Positions 19,340 to 29,400 of a DNA stretch of 32,500 bases are shown here, piece by piece (the stretch's first letter is position 1; every line of letters begins with the position of its first letter). The translations under genes and the position numbers were made by a program. The stretch lies in NCBI GenBank assembly GCA_012295275.1, contig CM022668.1, positions 2,305,489 through 2,337,988 of the forward strand. Direction: 5' to 3'. The notes beneath the pieces were generated by a model. The model was given only the letters and a program-made list of their open reading frames with translations, was not told the origin of the DNA and did no database searches. This stretch comes from Chrysomallon squamiferum (Eukaryota > Mollusca > Gastropoda > Neomphalida > Peltospiridae).

Positions 19340-19507
19340 TTTTGATAATGTGATGTGTACAATAGGTGGTGTGTATTTGACAATAGATGATGTGTATTTG
19401 ATAATAGTTGATGTGTATTTTGATAATAGTTGATGTGTATGTGAGGTGGTGTGTATTTGACAATAGATGATGTGTATGTGAGGTGGTGTGTATGTGAGGT
19501 GTGTATG
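19340..19507. repeat. Short-unit minisatellite, GATGTGTATTTGACAATA type
   Basis: Units of about 19 to 22 bp alternate between GATGTGTATTTGATAATAGT and GGTGTGTATGTGA forms. The minus-strand His/Thr/Tyr frames are repeat translations that run on into the adjacent island. Confidence 0.88.
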
Positions 19508-19885
19508 CAGACAGGTTTGATGAGCAGTGGAGACTTAGTGTGTGAACTGTGTGGACTTAGTGAGGCAGGCAGGATTATATCAGCATCGCTAACTGCCGTT
19601 GACGCGGGAGATGTTTGATTGACAGACAAGCGACGAGTGTATTGATTCACGACTGTACTGCGACTTCTTCGCATTGTCGGACGATGTTTTGGAAATCAAC
19701 ACGATGTTGATTAGCTCTCACTCGCACCATCATCGGCAGCGATTCGCCTGATTGGAATTAAAAGCGAGCTTTTGTCGTCGGTGTAAGTCGGTCGTTTGAA
19801 CGGATAATTGAAACACTTGATTAGTGTCTGCCGCACAAAGGCTTGTTAATATTTCTGTAAATCAGACACACTTGTCAGTCAGCCT
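19508..19885. promoter_or_regulatory. CpG-rich island, candidate conserved element
   Basis: About 380 bases of complex sequence with roughly 25 CpGs in an otherwise CpG-poor window. TGATTGACAG at 19616-19625 is the decamer bound by PBX with PREP/MEIS homeodomain partners. AACTGCCGTT at about 19591-19600 holds two facing MYB-type sites. TTGATTAG-like homeodomain words occur at about 19708 and 19818. GTAAGT near 19782 resembles a splice donor with a weak exon side. No frame stays open across it on the + strand, and the minus-strand frame only extends from the neighbouring repeat. An enhancer or an unmethylated promoter-like element fits best; an untranslated exon is possible. Confidence 0.45.
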
Positions 19886-20514
19886 CTCAAACACAAACAT
19901 CACTGAAATGTGTCATTTAATTGTCTTAATTCACAAACACAAACATCACTGAAATGTGTCGTTTAATTGTCTTAATTCATAAACACAAATATCACTGAAA
20001 TGTGTCGTTTAATTGTCTTAATTCACAAACACAAACATCACTGAAATGTCTCGTTTAATTGTCTTAATTCTCAAATACAAACATCACTGAAATGTGTCGT
20101 TTAATTGTCTTAATTCACAAACAAAAACATCACTGAAATGTGTTGTTTAATTGTCTTAATTCATAAACAAAAACATCACTGAAATGTGTTGTTTAATTGT
20201 CTTAATTCACAAACAAAAACATCACTGAAATGTGTTGTTTAATTGTCTTAATTCACAAACAAAACATCACTGAAATGTGTTGTTTAATTGTCTTAATTCA
20301 CAAACACAAACATCACTGAAATGTGTCGTTTAATTGTCTTAATTCACAAACAAAAACATCACTGAAATGTGTTGTTTAATTGTCTTAATTCATAAACAAA
20401 AACATCACTGAAATGTGTTGTTTAATTGTCTTAATTCACAAACACAAACATCACTGAAATGTCTCGTTTAATTGTCTTAATTCACAAGAACATCACTGAA
20501 ATGTGTCGTTTAAT
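19886..20514. repeat. 46-bp minisatellite, about 13 to 14 copies
   Basis: Each unit contains AAACATCACTGAAATGTGTC followed by GTTTAATTGTCTTAATTCA. Copies differ at one CpG, GTCGTTT versus GTTGTTT, consistent with CpG decay to TpG, and at CACAAAC versus AAAAAC. The array begins directly at the right edge of the CpG-rich island. Confidence 0.96.
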
Positions 20515-20907
20515 GTCACTGCTTTTATTAGTTTTTTTAACACTTTATTTTTTTCATCATTTATAATTTGTTTCATTATTCTGTCTGTTTGTCCTTCTGT
20601 CTCAATCTGTCTCTCTGTGTCCTTATTTTTGTATTTAGCTTTGTTTTTGTTTTCCTATTTGTCTTTCTTCTTGTCTCTCTATCCAACTGTCCATATATAA
20701 CTGATTTTATTTCTCTCCTCTGCTTTCTCTCTTTTTGAAATTAGTTCATGGATATTTTCAAATTTTTATCTACTCTAGTTCAATACAAAATCTATTGTTC
20801 ATTCATTAATTTTATCTTAAACAAGATGAAGATAAAAAAAAAATTGAAAAATATATAGGTATGTATGTTATCTATTTTATATAGGGGTTTTTTCTTACCA
20901 TCTTATA

Positions 20908-20915
<8 letters not shown>
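20515..20915. other. Pyrimidine-rich then AT-rich DNA
   Basis: TCTG/TTTC-rich at about 20578-20690, then AT-rich. No gene is visible. Confidence 0.6.
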
Positions 20916-20938
<23 letters not shown>

Positions 20939-20942
20939 TTTT
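20916..20942. repeat. Poly-T tract
   Basis: Twenty-seven T, a length prone to sequencing or assembly error. Confidence 0.97.
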
Positions 20943-21289
20943 GTTCTGTAATAAAATAATTTTTTTGGTTATATTTCTGCAGTTAGAAAAACAAACAAAA
21001 AGTCTGTTGAAGATCTCAGAGGTGAACAATAGACAAGGATCATTATGAAATATTAAAACACTTCTATAAAGACAACAACAGTTAACTGTAATGTATTTTC
21101 AAATGAGATTAATCAGAGTTTACTTGTTTCAAAACAAGTAGCTTCTGATTATGTTGTACCATTCTGGGTTGAAAAGTTTAAAGAGTAATAATGAACAAGT
21201 AATAATAAATTTTTTAAAAATAACATAAAAAATAATTATTAAATAAAAATAAACAAGAAAATAATTATTTAAGATGTTTTATTTATTCT
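20943..21289. other. AT-rich non-coding DNA
   Basis: Nothing recognised apart from an inverted pair TTACTTGTTT/AAACAAGTA at about 21120-21140. Confidence 0.5.
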
Positions 21290-22127
<838 letters not shown>

Positions 22128-23229
22128 GTATAAATGTTAATATAAGTACAGTATGAATAAATACCAGTGTGAGTACATTATGAATAAATACCAATATAAA
22201 TACATTATGAATAAATGTTATGTAAGTACACTATGAATAAATGTTAATGTAAGTATATTATGAATAAATTGTTAATGTAAGTAGATTATAAATAAATACC
22301 AGTGTAAGTACACTGTGAATAAATACCAGTGTAAGAATAAGAACACTATGAATAAATACCAGTTTAAGTACACTATGAATAAATACCAGTTTAAGTACAC
22401 TATGAATAAATACCAGTTTAAGTACACTATGAATAAATACCAGTGTAAGTACACTGTGAATAAATACCAGTGTAAGAATAAGAACACTATGAATAAATAC
22501 CAGTGTAAGTACAGTATGAATAAATACCAGTGTAAGTACACTGAATAAATACCAGTGTAAGTACAGTATGAATAAATACCAGTGTAAGTACACTGTGAAT
22601 GAATACCAGTGTAAGTACACTGAATAAATACCAGTGTAAGTACAGTATGAATAAATACCAGTGTAAGTACACTGTGAATAAATACCAGTGTAAGTACTGT
22701 ATGAATAAATACCAGTGTAAGTACACTATGAATAAATACCAGTGTAAGTACTGTATGAATAAATACCAGTGTAAGTACACTATGAATAAATACCAGTGTA
22801 AGAACACTATGAATAAATACCAGTGTAAGTACACTGTGAATGAATACCAGTGTAAGTACTGTATGGGTGTTAGTAAATGGCAGTGTAAATACACTATGAA
22901 TAAATACCAGTGTAAGTAACTGTGAATAAACTGTCGTTAATAGATACACTGTGAATGAATACTGGTGTAATACTGTATGAATAAATACCAGTGTAACAGC
23001 ACTATGAATAAATACCAGAACTCGTACAGTATGAATAAATACCAGTGTAAGTACACTGTGAATGAATACTGGTGTAAGTACTGTATGAATAAATACCAGT
23101 GTAAGTGCACTATGAATAAATACCAGTGTAAGTACAGTATGAATAAATACCAGTGTAAGTACACTGTGAATGAATACTGGTGTAAGTACTGTATGAATAA
23201 ATACCAGTGTAAGTGCACTATGAATAAAT
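22128..23229. repeat. 27-bp minisatellite, about 40 copies
   Basis: The unit is AATAAATACCAGTGTAAGTA plus CACTATG. The third-to-last base of the CACTATG block varies (CACTATG, CACTGTG, CAGTATG, CTGTATG), giving two or three alternating subtypes. A variant with TAAGAATAAGAACAC occurs near 22332 and 22470, and a GAATGAATACTGGTGTAAGT variant near 22951, 23058 and 23168, showing duplication of multi-unit blocks. A period of nine codons leaves frames of up to 320 codons open on the minus strand (repeat VFIHSVLTL), with no sign of a real protein. Confidence 0.96.
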
Positions 23230-23593
23230 GACAAATCAGATGCAGGCTGCGAATGCAGTGGGGGTGTTAGTGTGATGGGGGTGGGGGGGTGAAGAATAAT
23301 TAAAGGGTGGGGGGTGTTAGTGTAATTGGCTGTGGTTGGCTAATTTCGGAGTGTGTAAATAATTGTGACAGACTGTCGTTATGATAGATGCCAGCCATTT
23401 CACAAATCTTTCACCTCTGCTCCACAGCCAGGAGGAGGAACTCGGAGATGTTTTATTACAAGTACAGCACTGATAACGTCTGGCAGGCAGGGGGTTCGGG
23501 TGTGAAGAATAATGGAAGAGGGCAGGAAACACTGATTTGTGGCTGGTAAAAAGAGGGGGAGAGATGAAGGATTGGAACATGTAAGTTGAAAGT
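23230..23593. other. Complex island with a G-rich, G-quadruplex-prone start
   Basis: It begins at the right edge of the 27-bp array. Positions 23260-23314 contain several runs of three to seven G on the + strand, and GGGGGTGTTAGTGT occurs twice (23260, 23310), a small duplication. The rest is complex sequence with reversed CCAAT (ATTGG) near 23325 and scattered CpGs. Minus-strand frames of 75 to 102 codons have no recognisable motif. It could be regulatory. Confidence 0.4.
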
Positions 23594-23622
23594 ATGGATG
23601 GATGGATGGATGGATGGATGGA
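23594..23622. repeat. (GGAT)n microsatellite
   Basis: Six GGAT units. Confidence 0.95.
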
Positions 23623-23756
23623 CACATCTGAGAAAATACAGAAGAGAGGAATGAAGAAGGGTGATTATAGGTGATGGGGTAAAAAAGGAAGAATTACTAA
23701 AGACTTTTGTATGTTTATCTCTGTGTGTATGTTAGAGAGAGAGAGAGAGAGAGAGA
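23623..23756. other. Spacer with (GA)n
   Basis: A/G-rich spacer ending in about 12 GA units (23734-23758) directly before the 81-bp family. Confidence 0.7.
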
Positions 23757-24869
23757 GATACAGTGAGAGGTAAATTATCACAAATACATTAAGGCAAAAC
23801 ATGGTAAAAAACACTCTGCACATCTGGTTTAAAAAAATAATTACAGTGAAATAATTACACAGATAAACACTGATTTGTGCTTACAATAAAACATGGTACA
23901 GTGAGATGTTTCATTATTACAAACATTACTAGTAAAACATGATACAATGATCACACATTACACATCTGAGTAAACCATACAGTGAGAGATACATTATTAC
24001 AAATACATTACTAGTAAAACATGATACAATGATACACATCACACATCTGAGTAAACCATACAGTGAGAGATACATCATTACAAATACATTACTAGTAAAC
24101 CATGATACAATGATACACATTACACATCTGAGTAAACCATACAGTGAGAGATACATCATTACAAATACATTACTAGTAAAACATGATACACTGATCACAC
24201 ATCACACATCTGAGTAAACCATACAGTGATACAGTGAGAGGTACATTATGACAAATACATTACTAGTAAAACATGGTACAATGGTACACATTACACATCT
24301 GAGTAAACCATACAGTGAGAGGTACATTATTACAAACACATTACTAGTAAAACATGATACAATGATACACATTACACATCTGAGTAAACCATACAGTGAG
24401 AGATACATCATTACAAAGACATTACTAGTAAAACATGATACAATGATACACATTACACATCTGAGTAAACCATACAGTGAGAGGTACATGATTACAAACA
24501 CATTACTAGTAAAACATGATACAATGATACACATTACACATCTGAGTAAACCATACAGTGAGAGGTACATCATTACAAATACATTACTAGTAAAACATGA
24601 TACAATGATACACATTACATATCTGAGTAAACCATACAGTGAGAGATACATCATTACAAATACATTACTAGTAAAACATGATACAGTGAGAGGTACATTA
24701 TTACAAACACATTACTAGTAAAACATGATACAATGATACACATTACAGTGATGTATCTGAGATAAACCAGTGATACAGTGAAACATGACATTATGACAAA
24801 AATACATTACTAATGAAAACATGATACAATGATACAGTGGTACATTATTGCTAATACATTACTAGTAAA
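23757..24869. repeat. 81-bp minisatellite with 47-bp variants, about 11 copies
   Basis: The full unit runs ACATGATACAATGATACACA, TTACACATCTGAGTAAACCA, TACAGTGAGAGATACATCAT, TACAAATACATTACTAGTAA, A. Copies are clean at about 23930-24735 and decayed on both sides. Units of about 46 to 47 bp lacking the AATGATAC...ACCATACA part lie at about 23891-23936 and 24676-24722. One copy near 24230 has an 8-bp duplication of GATACAGT. A period of 27 codons gives open frames on both strands (for example HITHLSKPYSERYIITNT on +), with no evidence of translation. Confidence 0.95.
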
Positions 24870-25542
24870 ACATGATACACATTTCTAATGAAATATGATA
24901 CAATGACAAACATTACTAATGAAATATGATACAATGACACACATTACTAGTAAGACATGATACACGTTACTATTAAAACATGATACAATGACAAACATTA
25001 CTAATGAAACATGATACAATGACACACATTACTAGTAAGACATGATACAATGACACACATTACTAGTAAGACATGATACAATGACACACATTACTAGTAA
25101 GACATGATACAATGACACACATTACTAATGAAACATGATACAATGACACACATTACTAGTAAGACATGATACAATGACACACATTACTATTAAGACATGA
25201 TACAATGACACACATTACTAGTAAGACATGATACAATGACACACATTACTATTAAGACATGATACAATGACACACATTACTAGTAAGACATGATACAATG
25301 ACACACATTACTAGTAAGACATACAATGACACACATTACTAGTAAGACATGATACAATGACACACATTACTAGTAAGACATGATACAATGACACACATTA
25401 CTAGTAAGACATGATACAATGACACACATTACTAGTAAGACATGATACAATGACACACATTACTAGTAAGACATACAATGACACACATTACTAGTAAGAC
25501 ATGATACAATGACACACATTACTAGTAAGACATGATACAATG
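24870..25542. repeat. 31-bp minisatellite, about 22 copies
   Basis: Unit ACATGATACAATGACACACA plus TTACTAGTAAG. It equals the 81-bp unit with 50 internal bases removed between two copies of ACATTAC, plus one T-to-C change. Left-edge copies vary (TAATGAAAT, TATTAAAAC), the centre is homogeneous, and two units near 25320 and 25470 have lost four bases (GTAAGACATACAATG). Confidence 0.96.
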
Positions 25543-25725
25543 GTACACTGGTATAATGTGAGGTGATACAATGTAAAAGATGATATCAAACTTTACCTGC
25601 TCTGTACAGGTACAAATTGGCTTCATTTGTATTTTGTTATTAACCCTAATCACCATTTTCTAATATTTCTCACAAACTAATTTACAGGTGACAGGTAAAC
25701 TCAGATAAGAAATCTGTGTTTCAGA
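25543..25725. other. Short non-repetitive spacer
   Basis: Nothing recognised. Confidence 0.45.
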
Positions 25726-25764
<39 letters not shown>

Positions 25765-25775
25765 ATATATATATC
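25726..25775. repeat. (TA)n microsatellite
   Basis: About 24 TA units with one phase slip in the middle; it can extrude as a cruciform. Confidence 0.95.
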
Positions 25776-25968
25776 TTATAGACAGTAGGATTAATTATCT
25801 GTATTCTTGTATATAAATATTTTTTAATTACTTTACTAAGATATGGTTAAAATGAAAATATATTTTAGTCTTCTTTTTCTCTCTTTTATTTATATACTTA
25901 TTTAGTTAGCTTTTTTTCTGTGGTTAATATATATCTATATATATATATATTAATACTTTCTCACTCGT
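25776..25968. other. AT-rich spacer
   Basis: A second short TA run lies at 25928-25950. No gene is visible. Confidence 0.5.
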
Positions 25969-25977
25969 ACACACACA

Positions 25978-26025
<48 letters not shown>
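25969..26025. repeat. (CA)n microsatellite
   Basis: About 28 CA units with one CCA interruption; unlike most of the window, the CA strand is on +. Confidence 0.97.
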
Positions 26026-26028
<3 letters not shown>

Positions 26029-26189
26029 CTATTTTGTCTTAGTTTTTAGTTTTGTATACATTATAAATTGAGTTTTTGCTATTGTTGTTTTAAATGATGC
26101 AGCTGTTGCTGTTGTTAGCAGTAGTAGTAGGTGTTGTACAGCTTTTGCTTTGTGTATGTTACATTGTTGTTATTGCTGTTGTTTTCTTA
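26026..26189. other. Spacer with GTT/GCT trinucleotides
   Basis: Short GTT, GCT and GTA runs at 26100-26135. No gene is visible. Confidence 0.5.
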
Positions 26190-26541
26190 TGATTATATCA
26201 TCATCATCATCATTATCAAAACCACCATCGTCATTATCATCATCAGCTTCACTGTTATTAACATCATCTCCTCCACCACCATCCTTTATCATCATCTCCA
26301 CAGTCATCCTTTATCATCATTATCATCACCATTGTTATCATCATCACAGTCATAATTATCACCATTATCATCATCACCAACATCATCGTTATAACCATCA
26401 TCATTACTATTATCACCATCATCATCATTATTATTATTATCATTAACATCATCATTATTATCATTATTATTATTATTATCATCACAAATGCATGCTCCAA
26501 AGAAACACAAGAGGTTGACAGTGATGATGATGATGATGATA
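26190..26541. repeat. (ATC/ATT)n followed by inverted (GAT)n
   Basis: About 290 bases of ATC, ATT and ACC units to 26485, a 34-base unique spacer, then seven GAT units (26521-26541) in the opposite orientation. The two could pair as a hairpin. Asp- or Ile/Met-rich minus-strand frames are repeat translations. Confidence 0.94.
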
Positions 26542-26879
26542 AAAGACTAGGAAGAGCAGAGTGTACAACTGAACAGTTAACGTTGGTGTCAGTTATTACT
26601 TCATGTCGCAAGGTAAACATCAGTCTTGTTTATTTAATAGTTGTTGTTGTTTTTTTTCTCACACAAAACTGTGCAGCCACCCAGGACGATGGGCAATGCA
26701 AATGTACACCAAGATTTCACACCAGCTTTAAAACTTGCATTGTGCAAGAGAAGTGAACCAAAACAGGGAGGGATTTTAATTTAAGTTTATTTAAATGTGG
26801 GCTTTAAAGTAAAAATAATAACAAGTTTAAAAATAATTTCTTACACCAGTATCCAGTTTTCTGTGTGAACACATAAATG
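26542..26879. other. Complex sequence with an octamer motif
   Basis: ATGCAAAT at 26696-26703 is the POU octamer, and CAATGCAA at 26694-26701 is complementary to TTGCATTG at about 26735-26742. A pyrimidine-rich stretch ending GTGCAG at 26676 resembles an acceptor, after which one frame stays open for 35 codons to a TAA at 26782-26784. The peptide (ANVHQDFTPALKLALCKR) is unknown to me. Exon or regulatory function is speculative. Confidence 0.25.
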
Positions 26880-26939
26880 TGTTGATGTTTTGTTCTCTTG
26901 TTTTGTGTTCTCTGTGTATCTGTTTATTTCTTTCGTTTT

Positions 26940-27125
26940 CTCATTCTGTCTTTCTCTCTAACTTACATTCTGTGTCATTCTTTCTGTATTTTCTTTATCT
27001 CTCTATTTTATCTCTCTATTTCACATCTCTCTTTCTCTCTCTCTGTCTCTCTCTATACATATATATATTTCACATCTCTCTTTCTCTCTCTCTCTCTCTA
27101 CATATATTTATATATATATTTCACA

Positions 27126-27205
<80 letters not shown>

Positions 27206-27310
27206 TTCACATTTCACAACTCTCTCTCTCTCTGTCTCTCTCTCTCTCTTTCTTTCTTCCTCTCTCTGTTTCCATCTTTTTCTTTCTCTCATTTTGTTCT
27301 GATTCTCTTT
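26940..27310. repeat. Compound CT/TA array with TTTCACATCTCTC units
   Basis: The word TTTCACATCTCTC recurs at about 27020, 27068, 27119 and, diverged, at 27205, separated by (CT)n and (TA)n blocks of changing length. It is a larger unit grown from two dinucleotide repeats, like 11840-12356. Confidence 0.92.
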
Positions 27311-27599
27311 TAACTTGCAACTACCTGAAACCTGCAATGTATAAAATTCTAACTAAACAATTTTATTTAAAAATCTGTCGTCCAACATCACAGAACAAGA
27401 CACAACGTGCATTTAAACTTCTAACAAAACCAGCCTAAAACCTTGAATCACTAAACCCAAGTTCGAAACCATAATCTGAAAACTTTCTTAAATTCATCAT
27501 TTCGCAATGCGTAGAAGAGCAAGCTGGTAAAACTGTAACACACACTGAACAGTGACAGCGCAAACATAAAACACATTAAACTCAGTTTTGTGATCACTG
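27311..27599. other. A- and C-rich non-repetitive sequence
   Basis: Ordinary complexity with a few CpGs; no gene recognised. It leads into the CpG-rich island. Confidence 0.4.
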
Positions 27600-27840
27600 C
27601 TTTTAGCAACGTCTACGGGGACGGCAGTGCAGTGTTAATGGGTTTGCTGTTGAAGGTTGACGTCGCAGTCATGCCTGCGAATCAAAGGTACCCGAGAGTA
27701 CGAACAAAGATTATGTAAATCGCGAACATAAAGCTGCCACGAGATAATGAAACACGTGTATTGAATTCTGCGAGTGAGCAGAAGACAGGTGAAATTTAAA
27801 ACAACCGGCCTAATTAAACAGAAATAAAACACAGCGGTGT
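27600..27840. promoter_or_regulatory. Second CpG-rich island, candidate regulatory element
   Basis: About 240 bases with some 15 CpGs. Motifs visible: TGACGTC at 27658-27664 (CREB type), ATCAAAGG at 27681-27688 (a full TCF/LEF site), AACAAAG at 27703-27709 (SOX/TCF type), CACGTG at 27753-27758 and CAGGTG at 27786-27791 (E-boxes), and TAATTA at 27811-27816 (homeodomain). Density and variety suit an enhancer or promoter-like element. A 65-codon minus-strand frame has no recognisable features. No TATA box or donor was identified beside it. Confidence 0.4.
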
Positions 27841-27884
27841 CTAGACTGAAAAAACATTTTTCATCTTTTTAAAAACACAGAAAA

Positions 27885-28165
27885 AACAACAAAAAAACAC
27901 ATAAATAAAACACACTGGAAGACACAGATAAATGCAGTAAAACACATAAATAAACACACTGAAGAACAGATAAATACACTAAAATATAAATATACACACT
28001 GAAAAACATACAAATATAGTAAAACTCATAAACACTGAAAAACACAAACAGATAAATACAGTTAAACACAGATAAATATAGTAAAACACAGATAAACTAA
28101 ACTTCATAGATGAAAACTGAGTAAGACACAAGTAAAACAACACACTAACACACAGACACACAGAC
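27885..28165. repeat. Imperfect ACACATAAATAAA-type minisatellite
   Basis: Units of about 45 to 55 bp built from ACACATAAATA, CACACTGAAGAACA and GATAAATACAGTAAA. They are diverged, with internal deletions, and end in an ACACAG run at 28140-28165. Minus-strand Phe/Val/Cys-rich frames are artefacts. Confidence 0.8.
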
Positions 28166-28486
28166 ACACTGATTTCTACACCTGTTGTTTTCAATCTTGT
28201 AACACATTTAATCAGCTGATATTGTCATATTTATTTTCACATTTTGAAGTAATATTATCAATTAATTTACATGATTTAATTTTTGAACATTTTTCTTGTT
28301 TCTCCCTTAGAGCAACTAATCATAGCACTTATTTTTATGTTAGGTGTGTGTTTGTGTATGTGAATATGTATGTATGACTGTCTGTTACTGTGTGTGTAGG
28401 TGTGTGCTTTGTGCTTTTGTGTGACTGTTTGTGAGTGTGTATGTTAATGTGTGTGCATGTGTCATTTTGTTCTTTTGAATTAAGAA
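28166..28486. other. AT-rich DNA and diverged (GT)n
   Basis: No gene. GT-rich mixture with TATG and GTGA words at about 28340-28460. Confidence 0.6.
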
Positions 28487-28795
28487 ACAGGATGTAGCCT
28501 AGTGGTAATTGATGTAGCCTAGATCAATCCTTAATGGTTTACCTACTGAACAATTTCACATTCTAACCTATGCTCTACAAGTGTTGTAAGAAACACCATG
28601 GTATATTTTATCCTGTCTGTGGGTTGGTACAGGGAAAATGCTGCTTGTGGCTAATCATAAAAGAGAAGCTCATGAAGTTGTTAAGTCGGGTTTCTTTTCT
28701 CTTTATCTCAGTGGTTTTTAACTCTGTCATGTAAAACTTTAAATAAACGTGTGTTGTGAATTAAAAAATTCTCCTTCCTTCCTTTTTTTTTTATT
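28487..28795 (+). mobile_element. Diverged tRNA-derived SINE of molluscan type
   Basis: The head carries a Pol III A box, TAGCCTAGTGG at 28495-28505, exactly fitting TRGCNNARYNGG, and a B-box-like AGATCAATCCT at 28521-28531. The boxes are only 26 bases apart instead of about 44, so roughly 18 bases have been lost and the promoter is probably dead. The word GATGTAGCCTAG occurs twice (28491, 28511). The body holds TCCTGTCTGTGGGTTGGTA (28611), GCTGCTTGTGGCTAATCATA (28640), CTCATGAAG and CGGGTTTCTTTTCTCT (28687). The end has TAAATAAACGTGTGTTGTGA and then CCTTCCTTCC. From memory, order and wording match a SINE common in mollusc genomes, with many substitutions. No clear target-site duplication seen. 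Confidence 0.8.
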
Positions 28796-28992
28796 TATTT
28801 ATTTTTTTAACTGCTTTAATCAAAGTTTGTGTTCAGTGCAATGCAATTAAATTTGAGCAGCCAGTGTAAAAATAAAATATAAACATCACAGCTGATGAAA
28901 ACACATTTTCAACTCTGTCAGAGATTGTACACACACAGGCTTGTAGAGAAAACCTGTCTGACACAACTGAGTAAAAACCTGGATCACTTTTC
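28796..28992. other. T-rich run, then non-repetitive sequence
   Basis: T/TATTTA tract at 28793-28808, then moderately complex sequence. No gene is visible. Confidence 0.45.
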
Positions 28993-29062
28993 ACCAAGCT
29001 GGGTCAGGTTGCCTGCACTTGCTGCTGCATCACACGAAATGGGATCAAATCCCGGTAACCTT
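28993..29062 (+). other. Possible decayed tRNA-like segment
   Basis: GGATCAAATCC at 29042-29052 resembles a B box. TGGGTCAGGTTG at about 29000 is a loose A-box match, 42 bases upstream, close to the spacing in a tRNA gene. The putative acceptor arms do not pair and no convincing anticodon arm forms, so this is not a functional tRNA. It may be a SINE head. Confidence 0.25.
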
Positions 29063-29102
29063 TTTATCCCAGTTACACACAAACAGAATTTATAATTTTT
29101 CA

Positions 29103-29400
29103 TTTTTTTTTTTTTTTTTTGTTACTGAGATATAGGGCCTAGTATCTGAAACAGAAGTTTGTGATTTTTATTTTTCATTTTTAAATTTTAAATTTGAAAA
29201 TTTTTAAATTTTATTTATTATTATTTTTTATATGATCTATGAAGTCCAAATATCAGAAACAAAAATTTCCGATTTTTATTTTTAATTTTAATGGGATTTT
29301 TTTTCTTTTTTTTATTATGATGTCCATTTATTAGAATCAGAACTTTCAGACTCAAATTTCTTTTTTTTTTTTTTTCTTTTTAATGTCAGTAATTTTTTGT
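29103..29400. repeat. T-rich region with a decayed 80 to 110-bp repeat
   Basis: A T18 run at 29103-29120, then three related phrases: ATCTGAAACAGAAGTTTGTG (29136), ATCAGAAACAAAAATTTCCG (about 29251) and TTAGAATCAGAACTTTCAGA (about 29331). The first two are followed by ATTTTTATTTTT, the third by a T-rich run. Very AT-rich; AAATTT palindromes at 29180-29212. Confidence 0.6.

Noticed and set aside
22272-23234. 320-codon open frame on the minus strand with a nine-residue repeat
   Set aside because: It is the 27-bp minisatellite read in frame. Other frames over the same array are also open, and unit changes do not favour synonymous positions.
24202-24718. 27-residue repeat proteins on both strands (150 and 156 codons)
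   Set aside because: The 81-bp satellite period divides by three, so frames stay open on both strands. No start context, domain or complexity beyond the repeat.
24870-25542. Regularly spaced short repeats that superficially resemble a CRISPR array
   Set aside because: Units are contiguous tandem copies with no unique spacers, in an animal-type sequence without cas genes.
28993-29062. Functional tRNA gene
   Set aside because: Only the B box and box spacing fit. Acceptor arms do not pair and no anticodon stem forms, so it is kept only as a possible SINE relic.
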